A stretch of 64,000 nt of DNA from JAWVFM01 sp963823245 (GTDB taxonomy: Bacteria > Actinomycetota > Thermoleophilia > Solirubrobacterales > 70-9): the NCBI GenBank assembly GCA_963823245.1, contig CAWGKQ010000004.1, positions 186,001 to 250,000 of the forward strand, read 5' to 3'. Shown here in pieces: positions 1 through 10,004 of this stretch (the stretch's first letter is position 1; every line of letters starts with the position of its first letter). The notes under the pieces were generated by a model, which worked only from the letters and a program-made list of their open reading frames with translations, ran no database searches and was not told the origin of the DNA. Both the position numbers and the translations under genes were made by a program.

Positions 1-1040
1 GCTCGGCCGAACCGTCGGCGTCAAGGCGAACGGCTCGGTCTCGAACCTCTCGGTGTCGCCCGGCGCGATCTCGAAGATGCGGCGCGAGCTTCGCGCCGGC
101 CGCTTCGACGTCGTGCACGTCCACGAGCCGCCCGCCCCCCTGATCTCATGGAAGGCCTGCTCCTTCCCGGACGCGCCGGTCGTCGGCACCTTCCACGCCT
201 ACTCGACGAACCCGATCACCAACAACTTCGGCAACCTCTCCGGAGCGCGGCGCAAGTTCAACCAGCTCCACGCGCGCATCGCGGTCTCGGAGGCCGCGGC
301 GTGGACCGGGCGCCGCTGGTTCGGCGGCAGCTACGAGCTGATCCCGAACGGGGTCGACGTCGATGGCCCGCCGCCCGGGCCGAAGCCGTCCTCCGAGGAC
401 CTGCGGGTGCTCTTCGTCGGCCGCGCCGAGGAGCGCAAGGGCCTGCCGGTGCTGCTGACGGCGTTCGAGGCGCTCGTCGAGCACGTGCCCTCGCACGCTC
501 ACGGTGGTCGGCGTCACCGCCGCCGACGTCGAGCGCTACGTCGCCGACCCGGCGGCGCTCGCGCGCATCACGGCGCTCGGGCGCGTCGGCGAGGACGAGC
601 TCTGGCAGCAGCTCCATTCCGCCGACGTCCTCGCCGCGCCCTCGCTCGCGGGCGAGAGCTTCGGGATGGTCCTCACCGAGGCGTTCGCACCGGCACGCCC
701 GTGATCGCCTCGAACATCGCCGGGTACGCGGACGTCGTCACCGACGGGGTGCGACGGCGTCCTCGTCCCGCCGGCCGACCCCCAGCGCCTCGCCGAGGAG
801 CTGCAGCGGATGTACGTCGAGCCCGACGCGGCGCCTCGGATGGGCGCGGCCGCGCGGGCGAGCGCCGAGCGCTACGCGTGGCCGAACGTCGCTTCGCAGG
901 TCGAGCGGGTCTACGAGCGGGCGCAGCATTCACCCGCGCCCGGCCAGCTCGGCGGAGCGGTTCGCGCGCCGCAAGGGCTTCGTGCCGATCGACGGGTCGG
1001 CCCCGTTCCCGCGCGAGCGGCTGCGAGCGCTCGAACCCGA
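1..1040 (+). CDS. Glycosyltransferase family 4, 5' truncated and frameshifted
   Basis: A retaining GT-B glycosyltransferase that would move a sugar from a nucleotide donor to a lipid or glycan acceptor at the cytoplasmic membrane face. The frame is open at the left edge, so the N-terminal end is missing. Blocks seen in order are VHVHEPPAP, GTFHAYS, IPNGVDVD, LFVGRAEERKGLPVLL, APSLAGESFGMVLTEAFA and GTPVIASNIAGYADVV, the usual GT4 donor-site succession. They sit in three frames, with breaks near 490, 690 and 755. The translation then runs without a clear stop towards the flippase-like gene, so a fusion is possible. Family is secure; the donor and acceptor are not known. Confidence 0.8.
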
Positions 1041-1044
1041 GCCC

Positions 1045-2149
1045 GCCCGCGACCGGCGGCAAGGGCCGAATGGCCCGCCGGATCGGGCTCGGCGTGGCGG
1101 CGTCGTCGGGCTCGGCCTCACCGCGCATCGCGGCGCAGAAGATCGGCCTCGACAAGGTCGTCGCGAGCATCGTCCGCTCCGACCTCAAGCTGGGTGCTGC
1201 TCGCGACCGCGCTGATGATGGCGTCGCTGTTCCTTCGCGCCGCCTCCTGGCTCGAGATCGCGCGGGCGGCGCTGCCGCGCAATCGCCTTCGCCGCCGCGA
1301 CGTGACCTCGGCGACGATGGTGGGCGTCCTGATGTCGGCGACGCTGCCCGCGCGCGTCGGCGAGCCCGCGCGCGCGATGGTGCTCGCGCGCCGCACCGGC
1401 CGGATGCGCGAGACGTTCCCGGTGCTGCTCGGCACCCTCGTCTCGCAGACGGTCGCTGAACCTCGTCGCGCTCGTGCTGCTCGGGCGTGATCATCGTCAC
1501 CTCGACCGACCTCTTCCACTCGGCGTCGACGAAGCTCTTCATCGTCAGCTTCATTCCGCTGATCGCCCTGATCGCGGTCGCGCTCGCGCCGGCCGTGATG
1601 CGCCAGGCCGGGCAGGGGGCGCGTCGGGCGCGCTCTCGCGGCCGATCCGCGGCGCGCTCCTCAAGGTCCGCCAGGGCCTGAGCGTTTTCCGCGATCCGCG
1701 CAGGGGCGCCCTCGCCGCGCTGGCGCAGCTCTCCGCCTGGGGCGTTCAGCTTCTCTCCTGCTACGCGCTCGCCTTCGCGCTCGGCCTCGAGGGCCGGGCG
1801 GGGATCGGCGCGGCCGCGGCCGTGCTCTTCGCGGTCAACGTCACCGCGGTGGTTCCCGGCGACGCCGTCGAACATCGGCGTCTTCCAGCTCGCGCGTCAT
1901 CAGCGTGCTGACGACCGGGCTTCGGCGTCTCGCCGCCGACGCGCTGGCCTACGGCGTCATCCTCCAGGCGGTCGAGATCGCCACGGCGGTCACCCTCGGC
2001 GTGCCCGCGCTCGTCCGCGAGGGCCTCTCGTGGTCGGACATGCGGGTTCGCGCGCTCTCGCAGGCCCCGGTGCGGCTCCGCCGAAGGCCGCCGCGAGCGC
2101 GCCGGCGAGCGGGTCCCGAGCTAGCGCCGAGCGCCGCCGCTATCCTTGA
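1045..2149 (+). CDS. UPF0104 / LPG-synthase-type transmembrane protein, frameshifted
   Basis: A polytopic membrane protein of the UPF0104 (AglD / lysylphosphatidylglycerol synthase transmembrane) family, proposed to act in flipping or modification of lipid-linked intermediates. Visible pieces are KIGLDKVVASIVRSDLK, LLATALMMASLFLRAASW, GVLMSATLPARVGEPARA (the family's conserved R-x-GE loop), then hydrophobic segments through about 2000. Breaks lie near 1195, 1455, 1615 and 1870. It follows the glycosyltransferase on the same strand, and that pairing suggests glycolipid assembly. The end is uncertain: a TAG near 2123 or a TGA at 2147-2149, depending on where the last shift falls. Confidence 0.65.
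2141..2146 (+). promoter_or_regulatory. -10 box for the metH transcript
   Basis: TATCCT fits the actinobacterial TANNNT -10 pattern. A start 6-8 nt downstream would place transcription at about 2152-2154 and give metH a leader of about 120 nt. No clear -35 element is visible. Confidence 0.4.
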
Positions 2150-2154
2150 CTGCC

Positions 2155-2272
2155 ATGGAGCTTCTGAGCGACACGCGCCCTTGGAGCCCGCCGGCGACAT
2201 GCCCGGGCGGGCGCCGCGTGCGACCGCTAGCGCTTCGGCTCCCGCCACCCGCCTACCATCCTCTGCTCGCCC
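2155..2272 (+). promoter_or_regulatory. Structured metH leader, candidate SAM-IV-family riboswitch or leader ORF
   Basis: The leader between the putative promoter and metH contains GAGCGACA, GCCGGCGAC, GGCGCC and GTGCGACC in the order and rough spacing I remember for SAM-IV-class riboswitches, and CACGCG pairs with CGCGTG. A SAM-sensing leader would suit methionine synthase. The same stretch is also an ORF of 41 codons starting ATG at 2155, 8 nt after TATCCT, and ending at TGA 2278-2280, so that it overlaps the metH start. Local sequence errors make either reading uncertain. A covariance-model search would decide. Confidence 0.35.
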
Positions 2273-5200
2273 ATGAGTGAGCGCGACTACATCGCCGCCG
2301 TGCGCGAGCGCGTCGTCGTCTTCGACGGCGGCATGGGCGCGACGCTGGAGCAGTTCGACCTGACCTCCGAGGACTACGGCGGCCTCGCGGGCAAGTGCCA
2401 CGAGGCGCTCGTGCTGCACCGCCCCGACGTGATCGAGGGCGTCCACTCCTCGATGCTCGAGGCCGGCGCCGAGGTCGTCGAGACCGACACCTTCCAGGGC
2501 TCGCGGCTGAAGCTCGACGAGTGGGGCCTCGGCGAGCACACGCCCGAGATCAACCGCAAGGCGGCCGAGATCGCCCGCAAGGCGGCCGGCGAGTCGCGCT
2601 TCGTCGCCGGCTCGATCGGGCCGACCGGCTTCCTGCCCGCGTCCGACGACCCGACGCTCGGCGGACATCAGCTTCCGCGAGCTCGTCGAGGTCTTCACCG
2701 AGCAGGCGCGCGGCCTGGTCGAGGGCGGGGCCGACCTGATCATCATCGAGACGGCCCAGGACATCCTCGAGGTGAAGGCGGCCGTGTTCGGCGCCCGCGA
2801 GGCCTTCAAGGAGACCGGCCGGACGCTGCCGATCCAGACCGAGCGTCTCGCTGCTGCCGCAGGGCGGCAAGATGCTGCTCGGCACCGACATCCAGGCGGT
2901 GCTGACGACGCTGTCGGCGCTCGACGTCGACGTGATCGGGCTCAACTGCTCGACCGGGCCCGAGGACATGCGCGACGCGATCCGCTACCTCGGCGAGCAC
3001 TCGCCGCTGCCGGTGCACTGCATCCCGAACGCCGGCCTCCCGCTCCAGGGGCCCGGACGGCGAGACGATCTTCCCCGAGACGCCCGAGCAGATCTCGACC
3101 GTGCTCGGCGAGTTCGTCGAGCGCCACGGCGTCGCGCATCGTCGGCGGCTGCTGCGGCACGACGCCCGACCACATCCGCGCGATCGCCGAGCGGGTCGCC
3201 GGACGCGTCCCCGGCGAGCGGCCCGAGGCCGGGCCCGCCGCGGGTCGCGAGCATGATGACCGCGTCGACCTCGTGCAGGAGCCGGCGCCGACGCTGGTCG
3301 GCGAGCGGGTCAACTCGCAGGGCTCGCGCAAGGCCAAGGAGCTGCTGCTCGCCGACGACTACGACGGCCTCGTCCAGGTCGCCGAGGACCAGGTCAACGG
3401 CGGCGCGCACGTGCTCGACCTCTGCGTCGCGCTCACCGAGCGCTCCGACGAGGCCGAGCAGATGAGCGAGGTCGCGAAGCGCGTCTCGCTGACCCAGCCG
3501 GCGCCGATCCAGGTCGACTCGACCGAGCCCGACGTGATCGAGGCGGCGCTGGAGCACATCCCCGGCCGCGCGATCGTGAACTCGGTGAACCTCGAGGCCG
3601 GGCGCGACAAGCTCGACCGGGTCGTGCCGATCGCCAAGGCCCACGGCGCGGCGCTGATCGCGCTCGACGATCGACGAGGTCGGGATGGCGAAGACCGGCG
3701 AGCGCAAGGTCGAGATCGCCAAGCGCATCCGCGAGCTCGCCTGCGACGAGCACGGGCTCGACCCCGAGCTCCTGATCTTCGACGCGCTCACGTTCACGCT
3801 GACCACCGGCGACGAGGAGTGGAGGCCGTCGGCGGTCGAGACGATCGAGGGCATCCGCCGCATCAAGGCCGAGCTGCCCGGGGTGAAGACCTCGCTCGGC
3901 GTCTCGAACGTGTCGTTCGGCGTCTCGCCGCCCGCGCGCGCGGTGCTCAACTCGGTCTTCCTGCACCACGCCGTCGAGGCCGGCCTCGACCTGGCGATGG
4001 TCAACCCGAACCACATCACGCCCTACCGGAGATCCCCGAGAACGAGCGCGAGCTCGCCGACGACCTCGTCTTCAACCGCCGCGAGGACGCGCTCGAGCGC
4101 TTCATCGAGCACTTCGAGTCGAAGGGCGGAGGAGGCCGAGGACGAGGCCGCCGACCCGACCGAGGGCATGGAGCCCGAGGAGGCCCTGCACTGGCACATC
4201 CTGCGCCGCCGCAAGGAGGGCGTGGAGGAGTGGATCGACCGCTCGGTGGAGAAGATCGGCGCCGTCCCGACGCTGAACCAGGTGCTGCTGCCCGGCGATG
4301 AAGGAGGTCGGCGACAAGTTCGGCGCCGGCGAGCTGATCCTGCCGTTCGTGCTCCAGTCGGCGGAGGTGATGAAGCGCGCCGTCGCCCAGCTCGAGAACT
4401 ACCTCGACCGGATCGAGGGCCACACCAAGGGCAAGGTCGTGATCGCGACGGTGTTCGGCGACGTGCACGACATCGGCAAGTCGCTGGTCAACACGATCCT
4501 CACCAACAACGGCTACACGGTCGTCGACCTCGGCAAGCAGGTCCCGATCGACACCATCATCGACGCCGCGGTCGAGCACGACGCCGACGCGATCGGCCTC
4601 TCGGCGCTGCTCGTCTCGACCTCGAAGCAGATGCCGGCCTGCGTCGGCGAGCTGCACGAGCGCGGGCTCGAGTTCCCGGTGCTGATCGGCGGCGCGGCGA
4701 TCAACCGCGACTTCGGCCGCCGGATCCTCTACCCGCACGGCAAGGAGTCGGACGAGGTCTACGAGCCGGGCGTCTTCTACTGCAAGGACGCCTTCGCCGG
4801 GCTCGACACGATGGACGCGCTGATCGACGACGAGGCGCGCGACGCGCTCGTCGCGAAGTTCCGCGACGAGGCGAAGACGCTGCGCGAGAAGCCGGTGGAG
4901 GTCGACGACGCGCCGCCGACCACCGACGACGAGCGTCCGCTCGGGCGCGCGCGACCGACGTGCCGATCCCCGAGCCGCCGTTCTGGGGCGCGCGCGACGT
5001 CGACGTCGACCTCGACGAGGTCTTCCCCTACCTCGACCGCCACGTGCTGTTCAAGCTCCACTGGGGCGGGCGCGGCAAGAAGGGCGAGGAGTGGCGCAAG
5101 ATCGTCGAGGGCGACGGCGACGAGGAGGGCTTCGCGCCGCGGCTCGAGCGCATGTGGCGCGAGCAGGACTACCTCGATCCGCAAGGCGCGGCTCGGCTAC

Positions 5201-5868
5201 TTCCCCTGCAACGCCGACGGGAACGAGCTCGTGATCTTCGACCCCGACGACCCCGAGCGCGAGCTCGAGCGGCTCGTCTTCCCGCGCCAGCCCAAGCACG
5301 ACCGGATCTGCCTGGCCGACTTCTACCGCCCGCTCGAGGCGGGCGAGCGGGACGTCGTCGCGCTGCAGGGCGTGACCGTCGGCCCGCGAGGTCACCGAGC
5401 TCATCAAGCAGCTGGAGGCCGACGGCGAGTTCGCCGAGCAGCTCTTCGTCCACGGGCTCGGCGTCCAGGCCGCCGAGGGGCTCGCGGAGTGGCTGCACGC
5501 CCAGGCCCGCTCCGAGCTCGGCATCGACGCCGACCAGGGCCGCCGCTACTCCTGGGGCTATCCGGCCTGCCCCGACCAGTCCGAGCACGAGAAGGTCTGG
5601 CGGCTCCTGCGGCTCGAGGAGATCGGGATGACCCTCTCCGGCGGCTACGCGGTCGAGCCCGAGCAGTCGACGGTGGCGATCATCGCCCACCACCCGCAGG
5701 CCGTCTACTTCGGCATGAAGTCGGGCTTCATCCCCGCGGAGAAGGTCGGCGACGAGCTGATCGCGGGCACCGACCGCGGCGGCGAGCTGCCGCCCGGAGT
5801 CCGACCCGGCCGGCGACGGCACGGTCGAGTCCGAGGCGGGCGAGCCCGCCTCAGTCGGCGGCCAGTAG
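2273..5868 (+). CDS. metH: Cobalamin-dependent methionine synthase, many frameshifts
   Basis: Transfers a methyl group from 5-methyltetrahydrofolate to homocysteine through cob(I)alamin. All modules are present in order: homocysteine domain (DGGMGATLEQF, zinc cysteines in GLNCSTGP and GGCCGTTP), pterin domain (PTLVGERVNSQGS onward), cobalamin domain (DVHDIGKSLV with the cobalt-ligand His, and GLSALLVST), and AdoMet activation domain (RRYSWGYPACPD). The span codes for about 1,190 residues, near the normal length. About twelve frame breaks occur, near 2662, 2845, 3052, 3130, 3672, 4028, 4128, 4296, 4940, 5185, 5388 and 5797. I take these as sequence errors. No Shine-Dalgarno site precedes the ATG. 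The 3' end overlaps the convergent hydrolase by 18 nt. Confidence 0.93.
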
Positions 5869-6923
5869 GAACTCGTCGATGTAGCGCCAGGTCGTGCGCT
5901 CGGCGGCGCGGCCCGTGAGCACGCCGAGGTGCCCGCCGGGGGCGGTCTCGAGGCGGATGTCGGTGGCGTTCGGGATGAGGCGCGCCACGTGGTTGACCGC
6001 CGCGAGCGGGGCGAGCACGTCGCTCGTGCCGGCCACGGCCATCACCGGCGCCCGCACGTTCTTCAGGTCGACGGTCCGGTTCGAGAGCTCGACCTTGCCG
6101 CCGTGAGAGCTCGTTGACGAGGAAGAAGCGGTGGTAGAGCTGGCCGAAGCTCCGGCCGGGGTAGGCGATCATGTTCCGCATGTAGTGGTCGACGGCCTCG
6201 GCGTGCGCGAGCACCTCGCGGTTGTCGAGGTTCGACGCGAGGAACAGCGGCTTCGTGAGCTGGCGCTGGATCGCGGTGGCCTGGAAGCCCCAGCCGAACC
6301 AGCGGCTCGGGCGCGCCGCCGAGCGCGCGGTAGAGCGACGTGACGATGCGGCCGCCCGTCAGCTCCGCGAGCCGGCGACCGGCGCCGCCATCGTCACCTG
6401 CGCGAAGTCGAACGGGCTCCCGACCATCGTCACCGAGGCGGCCTCGATCCGGCCGTCGGCGACGCCGAGCAGCGACATGATCCCGCCGAGGCTCCAGCTG
6501 ATGAGCTGCACGCGGTCGGCGCCGGAGTCGGTGAGCGTCACTCCGCAGGCGCGCGGGATCACCGAGTTGATCCAGTGCTCCAGGCCGAGCTCGCGGTCGT
6601 CGAAGCTAGATCCGCCCGTAGTCCACGAAGTAGGTGAGATAGCCGAGCGCGGTCAGGTGCTCGGCGAGGCTGCATCCGCGGTAGAGGTCGAAGCAGCTCG
6701 GCGGCGCGGCGAGCGGCGGCACGAGCAGGACCGGCGTGCGCTGCACCGGCTCCTCGCCCGGGTGCATCTCGTAGCGGCTCACCTTGCAGTGCGGCGCCTC
6801 GTTGATCACCTGCGAGGGCCACGGGCGCATGTCCGCGACGCCGCCGCGGAAGAGCTTCAGATACGCGTTCTCGGCGGCGGCGGGCAGCCGCTCGGGCGAG
6901 AGCGGGCGGGGGAGCAGCGGCAT
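5851..6923 (-). CDS. PHA-synthase-like alpha/beta hydrolase, frameshifted
   Basis: An alpha/beta-hydrolase related to polyhydroxyalkanoate synthases. The N-terminal part has VLLVPPLAAPPSCFDLY and YLTYFVDYG, the nucleophile elbow reads ISWSLGGI, and the C-terminal part carries AVAGTSDVLAPLAA (Asp) and APGGHLGVLTGRAAE, the PhaC-type histidine region. True PhaC enzymes use Cys in the elbow; here the residue is Ser and the first glycine of the box is also Ser, so polymer synthesis is doubtful and an esterase or depolymerase role is possible. Breaks lie near 6610, 6365 and 6110. It lies just downstream of a second hydrolase on the same strand. Confidence 0.75.
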
Positions 6924-6963
6924 GCCGCGCGAACGCTAGTGGTTGCCGGGAGCGCGAAGGAAG

Positions 6964-7070
6964 CAGTTAGGGAGGGACGGGATCGGCGTTCGTTGTGGGG
7001 TTGTGGTCGCTATAGCAACCAAGAGTCCACAGCGAACGGCCTCGACGCTTCGAACCACCCTCCCTAACTG
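6964..7070. repeat. Nested palindromic element of 107 bp
   Basis: Perfect 13-bp outer arms, CAGTTAGGGAGGG at 6964-6976 and its complement at 7058-7070, enclose a second pair (CGTTCGTTGTGG at 6987-6998 with CCACAGCGAACG at 7027-7038, one G-U) and a third (GGTTG at 6999-7003 with CAACC at 7016-7020). The outer arm includes the stop codon of the hydrolase gene to its right. It could be a structured terminator, a small RNA, or a short mobile palindrome. I see no clear target-site duplication. Confidence 0.7.
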
Positions 7071-7951
7071 ACAGTCGCGGCCGATCCCGCCGCCTCGGCG
7101 GCGAAGTCAACGACCAGCCCCGCAAGCCGCTCCGTCGCCTCGATCTGCGGGCAGTGGCCGCAGCGCTCGATCACCTCGATCCGCGAGCCCGGGACCTCGC
7201 GAAGGACGCGGTCGGCGCCCGCCGCGAAGACCATCCGGTCGCTGTCGCCCCACACGAGCAGCACCGGGACCTCGATGCGCTCGAGGCGGAACGGCTCCCG
7301 CAGCTCGGGCAGCAGTCGCCGGCCGGTGCCCAGGATCCGCGAGACGTCGGCCCGGGTGCGGACGTAGCGCGTGAACCCGGCGACGACCGCCGGGTCGACG
7401 GCGCGCGGATCGGCGAAGGCCAGGGTGCGGTAGACGCGGCCGACGGCGTCGCGGACGACGAGCTCGGGCAGCGGCACGGGCGAGGCCAGCAGCAGGCGCA
7501 GCAGGCGCTCGCCCTCGATGATGCGAAACCACCGCGCCATCGTCAGGCCCGCCGGCGCGATCGGGACGATGCCGGCGACGGGCAGGTCGGCGCGCTCGGC
7601 GGCTCGCATCGAGACCGCGCCGCCCAGCGAGTTGCCGGCGACGATGACCGGCTGCCCGCCCGAGCGCTCGGACTCGCGCTCGATCGCCGCCGCCGCGAAG
7701 GCGTCGAGCTGGGGCATCACGCCGCGTCCTCGCGAAGCTGAGCCGCGCCCCCGAAGCCGGGCATGTCGAGGGCGATCGCGCGGTGGCCGCGATCGGCGAG
7801 GGCTCCCATGAGCGCCCGCCACGTCTCGGCGGAGTCGGACCAGCCGTGGAGCAGGACGATCGGGGCCGCGCCGCCTCGCCGCGGGCTCCGCCTCGAGGGC
7901 GCGCGTGGTGGCCCCGGCGAGCTTCAGACGCTGCTCGCGGATCACGGCCAC
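7064..7951 (-). CDS. Alpha/beta hydrolase
   Basis: A soluble esterase or hydrolase-fold enzyme with the full triad: nucleophile Ser in VAGNSLGGAVSMRA, Asp in LLVWGDSDRMVFAAGA, and His in IEVIERCGHCPQIE. The oxyanion region (VLLHGWSDSAETW in a shifted frame) is also present. The N-terminal third is broken near 7880 and 7735; from about 7715 to the stop at 7064 the frame is intact. The cap between the elbow and the Asp is helical, as in epoxide-hydrolase and haloperoxidase-type relatives. The substrate cannot be told. The gene ends inside the outer arm of the 107-bp palindrome. Confidence 0.85.
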   Translation of the reverse strand: MAVIREQRLKLAGATTRALEAEPAARRRGPDRPAPRLVRLRRDVAGAHGSPRRSRPPRDRPRHARLRGRGSASRGRGVMPQLDAFAAAAIERESERSGGQPVIVAGNSLGGAVSMRAAERADLPVAGIVPIAPAGLTMARWFRIIEGERLLRLLLASPVPLPELVVRDAVGRVYRTLAFADPRAVDPAVVAGFTRYVRTRADVSRILGTGRRLLPELREPFRLERIEVPVLLVWGDSDRMVFAAGADRVLREVPGSRIEVIERCGHCPQIEATERLAGLVVDFAAEAAGSAATVS

Positions 7952-8091
7952 GCATCCTTTCTAACCCGCGTGCCGGATGCCATCGAGGGTCCGACGCCTC
8001 ACCCGAATTGGGCAGTTTCCGCTTCCTCGGATCGGATAGCCCCAGGGGTTGAACGCTAGCGAGGCCTGCCACGGTGGGCGAGGAGGTGGAC

Positions 8092-8416
8092 ATGCCTGAG
8101 CAGCGAGTGCGGGGTGTGGGACTGCACGGAGACGAGCCGAAGCGGCTCAGCCTGAGCGACGGATCGAGGCTCGTCCTCGACCCCGAGTCGAGCCGCCGGG
8201 GCCGCGGCGTGCGGTGGAAGCGAATCGGCTGGCGCCGTCGCGACGGCTCGAACGAGATCTCGGTGGCCGAGGCCCGGGCGCTCGCGGGAAGCGGTTCGAC
8301 GACTACGTGACGACGCGAACCAAGGCCGAGGCCGAATGGATGCGAGCCGTCGCCGACTGGTACCGCGAGCAAGCGGACCGGCTGACGCGGGCAGCTGCGA
8401 GCGTGAGCGGCGCTAG
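8092..8416 (+). CDS. Small hypothetical protein, frameshifted
   Basis: Not recognised. The ATG at 8092 follows a good Shine-Dalgarno site (GAGGAGG, spacing about 6). The first part reads PEQRVRGVGLHGDEPKRL and is basic and polar. After a break near 8292 the reading continues as RFDDYVTTRTKAEAEWMRA and DWYREQADRLTRAA, a likely amphipathic helix. The end is unclear: TAG at 8414 in one frame, or further right, antisense to the aldehyde dehydrogenase, in another. No membrane segment or signal peptide is seen. Confidence 0.45.
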
Positions 8417-9975
8417 AGGCCGAGCCGGTTGCGCAAGCCGCGCGCGGCGAAGAAGCGAGAGATCCGGTTGATCGAGCTTCCGCTTGCGGGGCAGTGCGGG
8501 AACCAGAGCGGGTCCGCCTTGCCCTGCGGGAAGCGGGGGAGACGATCGACTCGGTCTTGCAGAACTTGCGGATGCCGTAGGCGCCGTGGCGGAGCCGATG
8601 CCCGAGGACTTCCAGCCGCCCATCGGCACGCTCGAGCGTGATGTAGTTGGTCGAGCACGTCGTTGACGTTGATTGCGCCGGCCTCATCCGGCGGGCGATC
8701 CGCTCGCCGCGTCGGAGTCGCGCGTCAACACCGAGCCCGAGAGCCCGTAGGTGGTGTCGTTGGCGAGTCGGATCGCCTGCTCGGCGTCGCTCACCTTCAT
8801 CACCGGGATCACCGGGCCGAAGGTCTCGTCGCGCATCACCTTCATCGAGTGGTCGACGTCGGCGATCACGGTCGGCTCGTACCAGTCGCCGGGCCCGTCC
8901 TTGCGCTGGCCGCCGGTCAGGATCCGGGCGCCCTCCTCGCGGGCGTCCTCGACGTGGTCGGAGACGATCTCGACTGGGCGGGCGAGGTCATCGCGCCGAT
9001 CTCGGCCGAGTAGCTGCGCCGTCGGCGCCCTGCCGGAGGTCGCCGACGTCGCTCGGCGAGCTTGCGAGACGAACTCGTCGTAGATGGGCTCCTCGACGTA
9101 GACGCGCTCGATCGAGATGCAGATCTGGCCGGTGTTGAGCAGGCCGCCCTAGGCGGCGCCGTTGACCGCGCGCTCGATGTTGGCGTCGCGCAGGACGATC
9201 ATCGGGTCCTTGCCGCCGAGCTCGAGGCTGACCGGGGTGAGCGTGTCGGCGGCGCGCTTCATCACGATCTTGCCGGTCCGCTCGGAGCCGGTGAACTGGA
9301 TGTAGTCGCACTCGTCGACCAGCGCGCCGCCGGTCTCGCCGATGCCGTTGACGCACGTCGAGCACGTCGGGGCCGCCGACGTCCTCCTGCCAGCCGCGGA
9401 CGACCTCCATCATGGTCAGCGGGGTGAACTCGGAGGGCTTGATCACCACGGCGTTGCCGGCCATCAGCGCCGCGATCGCGTCGTCGAAGCGAAAGGATCA
9501 GCGGGAAGTTCCAGGGGCTGATGATGCCGACGACCTCGAACGGGCGGTAGACGATCCGCAGGCCGCTTCACCTTCAGCAGCGGCATGTGGGCGCGAGGCG
9601 TCTCGTCGGCGAGGAAGCCGCTCCGCGTTCTCACCAGAAGTTGATGCGTCGGCAGATAGAAGGGCGCCTCGAGCGTCGGCGTCGGCGCGGACCTTGCCGG
9701 TCTCCTCCTGCATCACGTCGTCGACTGGTCCTGGTTCTCGAGGAGCCAGTCGCGGAGCTTGTCGAGCCAGCGGCGGCGGCCGGCGAACCCGATCGCCTCC
9801 CACGCGGGCTGCGCGGCGCGGACGCGCTGCGACCACCTCGTCGACGTGCTCGGGCGAGTCGATCGGGACCGTCGCGGATCATCGAGCCGTCGGCGGGCGG
9901 TGGACCTCGAACGTCTCGGCGTCGGCGGGCGGGAGCGCCGTTGGTCGTCGCTGGTCGCGTCGTCGCGGCTCGCAT
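8413..9975 (-). CDS. Aldehyde dehydrogenase (NAD(P)+), frameshifted
   Basis: Oxidises an aldehyde to the acid with NAD(P)+. Seen in order: VVGIISPWNFPLILSFDDA (cofactor-fold entry), AGNAVVIKPSEFTPLTMM, FTGSERTGKIV, ELGGKDPMIVL with the general-base Glu, LLNTGQICISIERV with the catalytic Cys, ETFGPVIPVMKVSD and the C-terminal PMGGWKSSG. The length of about 520 residues is normal. The start ATG at 9975 has GGAGG 8 nt before it. There are many frame breaks between 8540 and 9900, and one in-frame TAG at about 9150, just before the catalytic Cys block. It sits 29 nt after the sugar dehydrogenase on the same strand, so the two probably form a transcription unit. Confidence 0.88.
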
Positions 9976-10004
9976 CGTGTTCGCCTCCATCCGCCGCGGG
10001 GACT

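Noticed and set aside
6964..7070. Insertion-sequence remnant or integrase attachment site
   Set aside because: No transposase fragment and no target-site duplication beside the 13-bp arms; kept only as a palindromic element.
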